Under the pieces are notes generated by a model, which saw nothing but the letters and a program-made list of their open reading frames with translations, did no database searches and was not told the DNA's origin. The translations under genes were made by a program, and so were the position numbers. Shown here in pieces: positions 1-5,823 of a DNA stretch of 5,929 nt (position 1 is its first letter; the number at the start of each line of letters is the position of its first letter). The DNA lies in contig QMVU01000081.1 in NCBI GenBank assembly GCA_003661265.1, forward strand, positions 1 through 5,929, written 5' to 3'. The DNA comes from Thermoproteota archaeon. GTDB lineage: Archaea > Korarchaeota > Korarchaeia > Korarchaeales > Korarchaeaceae.

Positions 1-54
1 CAGCAAGGAGACGTCGGCTCCGGGGCAGGAAGGGAGGAGAGACCCGATGATTAG
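1..54 (+). CDS. 3' end of an upstream gene (partial, frame uncertain)
   Basis: The first 46 bases precede the first VWA gene too closely to be an ordinary promoter region and probably hold the tail of the preceding operon gene. Two other frames end here: one stops at TAG 52-54 and gives a Gly/Glu/Asp-rich hydrophilic tail, the other stops at TGA 48-50 and gives an Arg-rich tail. I prefer the first because the second needs several CGN arginine codons, which are rare in this window. Either way the upstream gene would overlap the start of the VWA gene by 4-8 bases. In related gene clusters this position is often a DUF58 protein or MoxR ATPase, but nothing here identifies the product. Confidence 0.3.
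   Translation, partial: QQGDVGSGAGREERPDD
33..38 (+). promoter_or_regulatory. Shine-Dalgarno site of the first VWA gene
   Basis: GGAGGA lies eight bases before the ATG at 47. It decides the start: the reading frame stays open to the left edge of the window, so length alone could not have fixed it. Confidence 0.6.
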
Positions 55-982
55 CTTCGGAGTTGAAAGGATCTGGGTCTTAATCCTCTTTACCTGCCTA
101 GGATGGCTTATCCTATGGTGGATCCACCTCAGGGTGAGGAAACTTATCTCAAACATGAAGAGAGAGTTGGATTTTAAGGGAGAGACCCGTTGGAGGAATG
201 TTTATAGGCTCGTCCTCCTCTCAAGGTTCTTCCTCGTGCTTTGCCTCGGCCTCTTGCTCTCCAACCCTTATGTTCTCAGGGTCCAAACCGTTGATTTAAC
301 TCCTGATAAAATAGATCTGCAGGAGATCCATGGACTAAACCTGATATTGCTCCTTGATGTCTCGAAAAGCATGGGATATGGGCCCAGGTTTGAGATCTCC
401 ATGGAACTCGTCCAAGACCTCCTAGCGGAGCTTGGACCAAATGTTACCGTAAGCCTAGTGAAGTTTTCTGGATCAGCTGAATTTGTATACAGCGGAAACT
501 CAACGGGAGCCGTAGAAGCATTGAAGTCCCTCAGCCCGAATGAGAGCTACACCTCCATAGGCGACGCCATCCTCTCCTCCCTATATCTAGCGAGGAGCTC
601 CGGGTTACCGGCATCCATAGTCCTGATTTCGGACGGGGGAAATAACGGGGGCTCTGATCCCATCGAAGCCGCTAAAACTCTGGCTAACTGGAATTACTCC
701 ATCATATCAATACAGGTAGGCTCCGGTCCAAGGGCCGACCCTAAGCTCATGAAGGAGATAGCTGAAGAAACAGGAGGATGCTTCTTCAGGGTAGATCAAA
801 TATCATCTCAAGAAATCCTTTCTTTAGCTAAGGAAACAGCTAGATCAGCTGGATACAAGGCTTTGGAGTCTTCAAATAGGCTTTCTGTAGAAGTAACGAC
901 CAAGGACTACGAGTTAGCACAAAATTCCCTGCTTAGCTTGCTTGCCATCCTGATCCTGTTGCAGATTCTGGGTGGCGCCTAA
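47..982 (+). CDS. Membrane-anchored VWA domain protein (BatA/BatB-like), first of a tandem pair
   Basis: A 311-residue protein with two N-terminal membrane segments (about 9-28 and 55-72), a VWA domain (about 97-275) and a C-terminal membrane segment (about 293-309). The MIDAS metal site looks complete: DxSxS at Asp104-Ser106-Ser108, a threonine at 169 and Asp196 in a LISDGG motif. The loop between the first two helices is strongly basic, which places it in the cytoplasm and the VWA domain outside; four NxS/T sequons in the domain (N132, N151, N165, N216) fit an exposed, possibly glycosylated surface. This is the topology of bacterial BatA/BatB proteins, whose VWA domains bind partner proteins through a divalent metal and which are commonly encoded with MoxR AAA+ ATPases. 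The stop shares a base with the next gene's start (TAATG), so the two are probably translated together. The role is inferred; binding partners cannot be read from the sequence. Confidence 0.9.
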   Translation: MISFGVERIWVLILFTCLGWLILWWIHLRVRKLISNMKRELDFKGETRWRNVYRLVLLSRFFLVLCLGLLLSNPYVLRVQTVDLTPDKIDLQEIHGLNLILLLDVSKSMGYGPRFEISMELVQDLLAELGPNVTVSLVKFSGSAEFVYSGNSTGAVEALKSLSPNESYTSIGDAILSSLYLARSSGLPASIVLISDGGNNGGSDPIEAAKTLANWNYSIISIQVGSGPRADPKLMKEIAEETGGCFFRVDQISSQEILSLAKETARSAGYKALESSNRLSVEVTTKDYELAQNSLLSLLAILILLQILGGA

Positions 983-1971
983 TGATGGCTGAGATCTCCT
1001 TTGAGGAACCTATTATGGGCTTAATCACCCTTATCTTGGGGCTTGCCCTCCTCCTAGCGAACAAATGGGTGTTGAAAGGGTTAAGGGGCTCCCTTGTGTT
1101 TAGATATCCCCTCATCTCCCTGATAGCGAAGGGAAAGCCGAGAAGGAGCAGGAAAAGGGTCTTTCTGAAGCTATGCGTCCTGGTGCTCACTTGCATAGCG
1201 GCTTCCTCTCCTACGGTCACGGTGAGGAGGAAGGTTTCAAGGGAGGTCACGGGAGAGGTCGAGTACTCATATAGGATAGCCAATCCTGCCGTCGTCATAG
1301 TCGTGGACGTCTCTGGAAGCATGGCAGACGCGATTCCGGGAGGCATTAAGATGGACGCCGCCAAGAGGGCAATTCAAACCTTCTTAGCTGAGCTTCAGGA
1401 GGGCGTTGACGTGGGACTAATAGCTTTCTCCGGTAAAATAGTTGCTCAGGTTCCTGTAACGAGTAGCAGGGATGAGATCCTAGGAGCAGTCGCTCAGCTC
1501 AGGCCTGAGGGAGGAACTATGTACAGCAACCCCTTGATGACAGCCCTCTCCTGGCTGAAAGCTTACAGATACTTCAACATCTCCTGTGCCATCGTCTTCA
1601 TCACAGATGGGTTACCAGCAGACGTCCATGAGTACAGAAAGTTCCTTTCAGAATTCTCCGAGGCAGGGATTCCGATCTTCTCCGTGTACATAGGTCCGGA
1701 GGGGGATGAGGGGGAGCTTGAAACGAAGTATATGGCTGAAAAAACTGGAGGGGAGCAACATACTGCCGATACCGTGGAGAAGTTGGTGGAGTCACTAGAA
1801 GAGCTTGCCAACAGAGTTAACGAAGCTGTTGGAAGGCTTGAAGTTAAGACATGGGTTGAGGAATACGTTGAAAGCCAGATTCCCCTATCGAAGTATCCCC
1901 TTCTTCTCTTGGCTATCTTGAACTTCCTTCTGTGGTGGATTTCCCAGAGAGAAGAGGGAACCTTCTTCTAA
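982..1971 (+). CDS. Membrane-anchored VWA domain protein (BatA/BatB-like), second of a tandem pair
   Basis: A 329-residue paralogue of its upstream neighbour with the same plan: membrane segments at about 10-26 and 59-76 separated by a basic cytoplasmic loop, a VWA domain (about 102-280) and a C-terminal helix (about 303-320). MIDAS residues are all present: DVSGS at Asp109-Ser111-Ser113, Thr179 in a GGTMYSNP segment and Asp209 in FITDGLP. The DVSGS and GGTxxxxP elements are closer to the typical bacterial BatA/BatB signature than those of the first protein. Sequence outside the motifs has diverged, so the pair is an old duplication and may form a heteromeric VWA complex. Two adjacent ATG codons (982 and 985) could start it; the first gives the TAATG overlap with the gene before. 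Its last 59 bases overlap the 3' end of the opposite-strand gene, and no T-rich terminator is visible after its stop. Confidence 0.9.
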   Translation: MMAEISFEEPIMGLITLILGLALLLANKWVLKGLRGSLVFRYPLISLIAKGKPRRSRKRVFLKLCVLVLTCIAASSPTVTVRRKVSREVTGEVEYSYRIANPAVVIVVDVSGSMADAIPGGIKMDAAKRAIQTFLAELQEGVDVGLIAFSGKIVAQVPVTSSRDEILGAVAQLRPEGGTMYSNPLMTALSWLKAYRYFNISCAIVFITDGLPADVHEYRKFLSEFSEAGIPIFSVYIGPEGDEGELETKYMAEKTGGEQHTADTVEKLVESLEELANRVNEAVGRLEVKTWVEEYVESQIPLSKYPLLLLAILNFLLWWISQREEGTFF

Positions 1972-2689
1972 CCCTCCTCGATAGCTCCCTAGCCTCCTCA
2001 GGATGCCTTAGGTAGTGGAGGACTATGAGCGAAGCTCCAGCCATTATGATGTAGAGCCCTCTAGCGTACTGCTGCAGTTCTGGGCTGATGGTCATTAGGA
2101 CGCTGAAGTCCACGCCTGGTTCCAAGGAGCCAGGGGAGGCGTTGGAAAACATGACAAAGAGGGCCATTCTCTCCTCTTTAGAGTTCTTAAGAGGTACCTT
2201 TCCCTCGTAAAACCTGAAGAAAGATGGTCTATAGCTTGGTTCCTCTCCCAGCTCTATAACTGCTTCAGAGTACTTCTCAAGGACCTTCAGCTCTTCAGGG
2301 AGGGCTGATGTTAGTAAGGAGCCCCATACTATCCCGCTGGAGCTTGCAGCAGACTTGTTGATCAGGTAGACCTTCATCCCGTATATCGTGACGTTCAGAA
2401 CCCTCACCCTGCCGGTGAGGTTAATGGGCATCGGTCTTATCGTCAAATCAACGTATACACTGCAACTAAGCTCGAAACTTACTCCCTCAACTTCTGGAAG
2501 GCTAAACCATGGGCTTGTCGTCAAATATGCTGATTGATTGCCTAAGTCGACCCATGCCGACGCGACCCAGCCCCCGGTCCCGCTGATGAAGCTAGAAGTC
2601 CTCCTCTCAGGCCCAGCTTCGAAGAGGCCCATGGAAAGTAGGGAAGCCAGGCCAAGCACGATCAACAGCTTTCCAGCGCTCTTCAGCAT
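1913..2689 (-). CDS. Secreted, membrane-anchored protein of unknown family, last gene of the ABC transporter cluster
   Basis: I do not recognise this 258-residue protein. Visible features are an N-terminal signal or anchor helix (about 5-24), a polar beta-strand-rich central region (about 30-208), one C-terminal membrane segment (about 211-227) and a basic tail (Arg-rich, 228-258) that should lie in the cytoplasm. The central region has five NxS/T sequons (N51, N90, N99, N111, N183), a density that suggests an extracellular glycoprotein. The ATG follows directly on the TGA of the permease gene with no spacer and has a GAGGTG Shine-Dalgarno site, so co-expression with the transporter is nearly certain. 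It may be an accessory or substrate-handling subunit of that transporter; this rests on gene position only. The 3' end overlaps the convergent VWA gene by 59 bases. Confidence 0.8.
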   Translation of the reverse strand: MLKSAGKLLIVLGLASLLSMGLFEAGPERRTSSFISGTGGWVASAWVDLGNQSAYLTTSPWFSLPEVEGVSFELSCSVYVDLTIRPMPINLTGRVRVLNVTIYGMKVYLINKSAASSSGIVWGSLLTSALPEELKVLEKYSEAVIELGEEPSYRPSFFRFYEGKVPLKNSKEERMALFVMFSNASPGSLEPGVDFSVLMTISPELQQYARGLYIIMAGASLIVLHYLRHPEEARELSRRVRRRFPLLSGKSTTEGSSR

Positions 2690-3505
2690 TCACTTCACCT
2701 CAAACTTCCTGATGAAGTAAAGGACGTAGGATAGCTGCGCGAAGACGGAGATTATCAGCGTTCCAACTGAAGCTCTCATGGGATCAAGGCTAAGCTGGCC
2801 CACGCTTCCAAGGAAGAGGGTGGAGGTTGTGGACGGGAATATTATCTCGTAAACAGTGAGCAGGAGGGAGGGCGGGTTCCTCCCGCCAAGGAAGACGTAG
2901 GAAATTAGGCCCAATATCACCAGGCTCAAGTAAGGAAGCAGGAGTATGAAGAATATCCCTATGAAGGCCACAACCCCTCTTCTCCTTGTTAACGCGGCCC
3001 AGCAGAACATTGAGAAGGTTAGGATGTCTTCCACTAGTCTAAGGTAGATCGGCTGGAAGCTTACCCTCAGCACTAGCCTGGGATCGAATGCTGAAATTGG
3101 AACGAAGAGGGAAAGGGCCATCAGGAGGGAGGGCAACCAGACTATAGCAAGCAACCAGGAGACTGAGTACTCTGACCTCCTCAAAGGCTGGGACAGGTGG
3201 AAGAGGGATGTGGAGGCAAGCTCCCCGGCCATAGAGGCAGCTATCGATACAGAGACGAGGCTAAAGATTAGGTGAGCGAGGGTTAGGGATATCCCCATGA
3301 ACGGGGTGGGAGGCCTTACTGGACCGAATGGGGGGCCTGACATCGAGGCAGTCACTATCTGATCCAATATCGATGGAATGACTATGTAGGCATTGAGCAG
3401 AGCTGCTAAGAAGGCAACTACAGCGTAGAGAGATATGTGCCTCGCCAGGATGAACTCCATGTGAAGCTTCGCCCTGAACGCAAACTTCCTTAAATCACCT
3501 AGCAA
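2690..3505 (-). CDS. ABC-2 type transporter permease
   Basis: A 271-residue hydrophobic protein with six predicted membrane segments (about 24-46, 71-93, 117-137, 159-172, 178-206 and 247-265) and basic ends, so both termini should be cytoplasmic. Between helices two and three is a segment (about 92-112, MAGE...LSQPLRR) matching the amphipathic coupling region of ABC-2 permeases, which in relatives reads roughly GE...GTL..LLS.P.SR. It would form the membrane channel for the ATPase encoded just upstream, probably as a dimer. ABC-2 systems mostly export drugs, lipids, polysaccharides or heme/copper-related cargo; the substrate here is unknown. The start is a TTG overlapping the end of the ATPase gene by 11 bases; an excellent Shine-Dalgarno site supports it. 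The gene for the secreted protein follows with zero spacing. Confidence 0.85.
   Translation of the reverse strand: MLGDLRKFAFRAKLHMEFILARHISLYAVVAFLAALLNAYIVIPSILDQIVTASMSGPPFGPVRPPTPFMGISLTLAHLIFSLVSVSIAASMAGELASTSLFHLSQPLRRSEYSVSWLLAIVWLPSLLMALSLFVPISAFDPRLVLRVSFQPIYLRLVEDILTFSMFCWAALTRRRGVVAFIGIFFILLLPYLSLVILGLISYVFLGGRNPPSLLLTVYEIIFPSTTSTLFLGSVGQLSLDPMRASVGTLIISVFAQLSYVLYFIRKFEVK
2696..2701 (-). promoter_or_regulatory. Shine-Dalgarno site of the secreted protein gene
   Basis: GAGGTG on the minus strand, six bases before the ATG at 2689 and inside the last codons of the permease gene. It supports translation of the secreted protein from the shared mRNA and fixes its start. Confidence 0.6.
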
Positions 3506-4412
3506 CTCCTATCACCTTCCAGTAAAGGTCCTGAAGCCTTCCTGCCGCGGACTCAACCCTTTCTATTCCATACTTCCCTCCTAGCCTTGAGATCTCCGAT
3601 TCAAGCGTTGGCAATTCTCCCGGCATTACCTCCACCTTAACGCTCTCGCTGGACACCTCCACCGACTTCACGTAGTCCCTTCCTATGAGATCGGATGCTA
3701 GCTTCCTAGGGTTCCTGGTCCTTATCACCACAACGGCCCTGGAATTGTGCTTCCTTGCAAGCTCATCTAGACTCCCCTGATCTAAGACGAGGCCCTCGTT
3801 TATGAAGATCGCTGAGTCGCATACCATCTCCAGCTCAGGGATTATGTGAGAGGAGATGAGCACGGTAACGTCCAGCTCCTCCTTCAACACGGAGATCAAG
3901 TTCAATATCTCCATCCTGGCAGCCGGATCCAGGTTAGCGGTTGGCTCGTCCAACAGCAGGAGCTCCGGATCCCCAAGTATGGCAAGGGCTATCCCAAGTC
4001 TCTGCAGGTATCCCCTGGACAGAGATGATATTCTGGCCCCAGCGTACCTCTCCAAGCCAGATAACTTTATCGCCCTCTCCTCATCCATCTCCCCAAGTCC
4101 CCTTAGCCTGGCTGCATATCTTATCAGTTGCCTGACGCTCGCCCATTGAGGGTATACGGGCTTCTCGTGGAGAACACCGACAATCCCCCTTATCTTATCC
4201 CCTTTTCTCCATGGATCCATCCCGAAGACTTCTACTTCACCTGAATCCGGCTTTAGGAGGCCCAGAAGTATCTTAAGAGTCGTGGTCTTACCTGCACCAT
4301 TAGGGCCAAGTAGAGCTGTGGCTGATCCCTTAGAGACCGAGAAGGTGACCCCCCTGAGGGCCTGAATCCTGCCAAACCTCTTCCTAAGGTTCCTCGAAAC
4401 TATTACTGCCAA
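3495..4412 (-). CDS. ABC transporter ATP-binding protein (DrrA/CcmA-like export type)
   Basis: ATPase that would energise the neighbouring ABC-2 permease. From the TTG at 4412 it has 305 residues: Walker A GPNGAGKT (36-43), a Q-loop position occupied by Glu83 as in many export ATPases, signature LSRGY (131-135), Walker B LLLLDE (Asp155, catalytic Glu156), D-loop NLDP and the switch histidine His189 (SSH). Residues 225-305 form the C-terminal extension typical of ABC-2 partner ATPases. Start choice: the frame stays open to a TTG at 4505, with an ATG at 4487, but those extra 31 codons overlap the regulator gene, do not resemble an ABC N-terminus and lack a good ribosome site. The TTG at 4412 gives the usual family start right before the RNLRKRFG strand and lies about 30 bases after a strong TATA-like box. 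The gene overlaps the permease start by 11 bases. Family assignment is sure; the start is an inference. Confidence 0.88.
   Translation of the reverse strand: MAVIVSRNLRKRFGRIQALRGVTFSVSKGSATALLGPNGAGKTTTLKILLGLLKPDSGEVEVFGMDPWRKGDKIRGIVGVLHEKPVYPQWASVRQLIRYAARLRGLGEMDEERAIKLSGLERYAGARISSLSRGYLQRLGIALAILGDPELLLLDEPTANLDPAARMEILNLISVLKEELDVTVLISSHIIPELEMVCDSAIFINEGLVLDQGSLDELARKHNSRAVVVIRTRNPRKLASDLIGRDYVKSVEVSSESVKVEVMPGELPTLESEISRLGGKYGIERVESAAGRLQDLYWKVIGVAR
3511..3517 (-). promoter_or_regulatory. Shine-Dalgarno site of the permease gene
   Basis: AGGTGAT on the minus strand, five bases before the TTG at 3505, lying in the last codons of the ATPase gene. It is a near-perfect anti-16S match and is the main reason to accept the non-ATG start. 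Confidence 0.6.
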
Positions 4413-4435
4413 CTTCTCTATTGAATGCCCCTTCC

Positions 4436-4453
4436 TATAAAAAATGATTTCAC
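4436..4453 (-). promoter_or_regulatory. Candidate internal promoter of the ABC transporter genes
   Basis: The minus strand reads GTGAAATCATTTTTTATA: an A-rich BRE-like element followed by a TATA box whose first T lies 32 bases before the TTG at 4412. That spacing would put transcription start at or next to the TTG, giving a leaderless mRNA. It nearly repeats the promoter of the regulator gene (GTGAAATATTTTTTAA), which strengthens the case. It lies just past the regulator stop codon, between the two genes if the TTG start is right. Confidence 0.55.
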
Positions 4454-4458
4454 CATCT

Positions 4459-4881
4459 TCACTGGTCCGCTTCCTTCTCAGAGACATAAGAGGAGAATTC
4501 TGCAAATATCGACCTTTCCGTCACGAATTTTATGAAGCTTCTGAGCTTCTTCAGGGTGTCTGGATGTAAGTCGTGCTCGACCTTGCATGCATCCTCTATA
4601 GCTATCCTCTCATCTACCCCAAGGGAAATGAAGAAGTTGGCAAGCAGCTCGTGGCACGCGGCTACCTTCTTGGCTATCTCAAGTCCCTTTTGGGTTAGAA
4701 TGATCTTTCCGTAAGGCTTGTACTCAACCAATCCCTTAGCTTTTAACCTCTTCATCATCTCGCTGACGCTGGGGAGCCTTACATTCATTAGTTGAGATAT
4801 TTCAGAGATTTTCGCTGAACCCTTCTCCTTCGAGAGCCAATAGATTGCCTCAAGGTAATCCTCCATAGCCCTAGTTACCAT
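4459..4881 (-). CDS. DtxR/MntR-family metal-dependent transcriptional regulator
   Basis: A 140-residue protein matching MntR in length and order: an N-terminal winged helix-turn-helix (about 1-64, including SEISQLMNVRLPSVSEMMK and the wing YGKIILTQKG) and a helical metal-binding and dimerisation domain (about 65-135). It lacks the SH3-like third domain of DtxR/IdeR. Aligned by eye to Bacillus MntR, the ligands Asp8, Glu11, His77, Glu102 and His103 are all in place. The MntR ligand Glu99 is replaced by Cys99 (EDACKVEHDL), the residue that DtxR/IdeR use for iron. It likely binds DNA when loaded with Mn(II) or Fe(II) and controls itself and perhaps the ABC transporter genes downstream. The ATG at 4881 is about 30 bases from a TATA box with no Shine-Dalgarno, consistent with a leaderless message. 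The family is clear; the metal and targets are inferred. Confidence 0.9.
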   Translation of the reverse strand: MVTRAMEDYLEAIYWLSKEKGSAKISEISQLMNVRLPSVSEMMKRLKAKGLVEYKPYGKIILTQKGLEIAKKVAACHELLANFFISLGVDERIAIEDACKVEHDLHPDTLKKLRSFIKFVTERSIFAEFSSYVSEKEADQ

Positions 4882-4894
4882 CGCTCTGGGTTTC

Positions 4895-4907
4895 TTAGGG
4901 CTCTTAA
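4895..4907. promoter_or_regulatory. Possible imperfect operator at the regulator promoter
   Basis: TTAGGGCTCTTAA is an imperfect dyad (TTAnGnnnCnTAA) covering the downstream edge of the TATA box and the region before the start codon. DtxR-family operators are dyads rich in TTA/TAA arms, and autoregulation is common. The symmetry is weak (four of six pairs), and no copy is seen at the ATPase promoter. Confidence 0.2.
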
Positions 4908-4919
4908 AAAATATTTCAC
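4904..4919 (-). promoter_or_regulatory. Promoter of the metalloregulator gene
   Basis: The minus strand reads CGTGAAATATTTTTTAA, a BRE-like GTGAAAT and a TATA box with its first T 30 bases before the ATG at 4881. The spacing fits a leaderless archaeal transcript. The T6 run could also help end transcription coming from the upstream CxxCxxCC gene. Confidence 0.6.
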
Positions 4920-4950
4920 GTTTGTCTAGGAAGGCATTGTTAAGCGAACT

Positions 4951-5622
4951 TCAAGCCACTAAAAAGTCGCGTCTATGCCCTTCATCCAGCTTTTCAGCCT
5001 TAATGGCGTGCAGCCACGACTTCATGAAGGAACTCCCTGGGTAAGGAATAATCAAGGGGTAACCTGCTCGCTCGGGCTCCACAAATCTCGCGTCATGAAT
5101 CACATTTAGGGATGATTTGAAGGGAAGGGGTTCCTTTAGTTCCTCTAAACGCGAAGTAGTGAAGTTTTGGCGTGTTCTCATTCCAAGCCTTAACTCTATG
5201 ATCTCAGGCAGCACCCTTTGGACTAGATGGCTGGAGGGCCTGCCAAGAGATATGCCAGGGCACCTGGGATCAACGTATACGTAGAAGCGCTCTCCCAAAT
5301 GCTCAAAGGCAGCTTCTTGATCTCTTCCATACTTAGGCTTCGTTAGCGGAATGAAAGGCCATAGCTTACATGCAACAGGCTTCATATCAACCTCCTGCAA
5401 GGCACAGAGCCACTTGTCCTGCCTCCTGTACTGAAATATGCACCTTGAGAAGGGTTTCCTTATATACGCCTTGCCAAGCCTGAATTCAATTGCCCACTCA
5501 CCAAAGGTATGGAGGATTCTTGCGAGTTCATCAGCCCTTAAGGGGATGACGAACCACTTGCAGCACTCCCCACAGGCCAGGCAGTTCCAGTCCCTAACCC
5601 TAGCCCACGGAATGGGCCTCAA
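4951..5622 (-). CDS. CxxCxxCC zinc/iron-chelating domain protein (YkgJ-like)
   Basis: A 223-residue, probably cytoplasmic protein with the cysteine pattern of the YkgJ family (putative zinc- or iron-chelating domain): CLACGECC (Cys14, 17, 20, 21), Cys61, Cys73 within WLCALQ, Cys85 in the KPVACKLWPFIP motif and Cys121 in RCPGI. All eight family cysteines are in the first 121 residues. The last 100 residues have no cysteine and no domain I recognise, making this longer than a minimal YkgJ domain. The biochemical role of the family is not established; metal or Fe-S binding is assumed from the cysteines. The start is TTG with GGAG five bases upstream; no ATG or GTG lies between it and the first cysteine motif. 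It reads in the same direction as the metalloregulator, 69 bases ahead of it, but the regulator has its own promoter, so it looks monocistronic. Confidence 0.88.
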   Translation of the reverse strand: MRPIPWARVRDWNCLACGECCKWFVIPLRADELARILHTFGEWAIEFRLGKAYIRKPFSRCIFQYRRQDKWLCALQEVDMKPVACKLWPFIPLTKPKYGRDQEAAFEHLGERFYVYVDPRCPGISLGRPSSHLVQRVLPEIIELRLGMRTRQNFTTSRLEELKEPLPFKSSLNVIHDARFVEPERAGYPLIIPYPGSSFMKSWLHAIKAEKLDEGHRRDFLVA

Positions 5623-5640
5623 CGGAACTCCAATTATGTC

Positions 5641-5656
5641 TTATATCCAAATTTAT
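5641..5656 (-). promoter_or_regulatory. Candidate promoter of the CxxCxxCC protein gene
   Basis: The minus strand reads ATAAATTTGGATATAA. The left TATA-like part (5651-5656) is 29-34 bases from the TTG start at 5622 and has the better spacing; the right part (5641-5646) would be too close. No other TATA-like sequence is better placed. Confidence 0.35.
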
Positions 5657-5753
5657 GTTTATCTGTTTCATTTCGTGCCCTGTTTCAACGTGTTGCGCCA
5701 ATTCTTGGAACAAATGTTTATTTATTCCTTTTCTCCTGTTAAGGAAGGATCTA

Positions 5754-5810
5754 TTGGTCGAGCACATTGATAAGCGGTGGCGAGCTGCGAAGGAGTTTAA
5801 AATAAGTTGA
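5754..5810 (+). CDS. Small ORF, 18 codons, possible leader peptide or gene remnant
   Basis: A TTG at 5754 with GGAAGG five bases upstream opens an 18-codon frame ending in TGA at 5808-5810, just before the ribosome site of the next gene. The peptide is charged and amphipathic (ends RWRAAKEFKIS) and looks protein-like. The same frame extends back to an ATG at 5655 (51 codons), but that part is Cys/Phe-rich and unconvincing. It could be a genuine short coding sequence, the worn 3' end of a lost gene, or chance. Confidence 0.2.
   Translation: MVEHIDKRWRAAKEFKIS
5796..5803 (+). promoter_or_regulatory. Candidate TATA box for the right-edge gene
   Basis: TTTAAAAT starts 28 bases before a GTG at 5824 and 34 bases before a TTG at 5830, a spacing close to the two leaderless promoters on the minus strand. 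It favours the GTG start slightly. Confidence 0.4.
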
Positions 5811-5823
5811 GGAGAAGTGGGGA

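Larger units (their letters stand above)
5623..5823. other. AT-rich divergent intergenic region
   Basis: About 200 bases between the leftward CxxCxxCC gene and the rightward gene at the edge. It holds a candidate minus-strand promoter near 5641-5656, T-rich stretches around 5710-5735, a small plus-strand ORF ending at 5810 and a TATA-like box at 5796. I looked for tRNA, C/D-box RNA and repeat signals and saw none; only short weak hairpins such as CCAA/TTGG near 5698-5707 occur. Confidence 0.6.

Noticed and set aside
933..1364. Minus-strand open frame of 143 codons opposite the VWA genes
   Set aside because: It lies antisense to the MIDAS-coding region of a clear gene, has no ribosome site or promoter, and its composition is that of a mirror frame.
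3931..4060. Non-canonical ABC signature LSRGY and Glu in the Q-loop as signs of a dead ATPase
   Set aside because: These variants are common in export-type ATPases of this group, and Walker A, Walker B glutamate, D-loop and switch histidine are all intact.
3846..4149. Plus-strand open frames opposite the ABC ATPase
   Set aside because: They are antisense to the conserved Walker B, signature and H-loop region; Ser/Pro-rich, low-complexity translations are typical of shadows.
4413..4505. N-terminal extension of the ABC ATPase to TTG 4505 or ATG 4487
   Set aside because: The extra residues do not resemble an ABC domain, overlap the regulator gene, lack a good Shine-Dalgarno, and contain the predicted promoter for the TTG at 4412.
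5665..5690. GTTGAAACAG and GAAATGAAACAG on the minus strand, resembling ends of archaeal CRISPR repeats
   Set aside because: There is no repeat of useful length and no regular spacing; only a short chance similarity.
5685..5710. Short inverted repeats CAAC/GTTG and CCAA/TTGG
   Set aside because: Stems are four bases with tiny loops and no following T run, so they support neither a terminator nor a structured RNA.
5438..5770. Plus-strand 110-codon frame crossing the CxxCxxCC gene start
   Set aside because: Most of it is antisense to the cysteine-motif coding region and the rest falls in AT-rich intergenic DNA; no start signal is visible.
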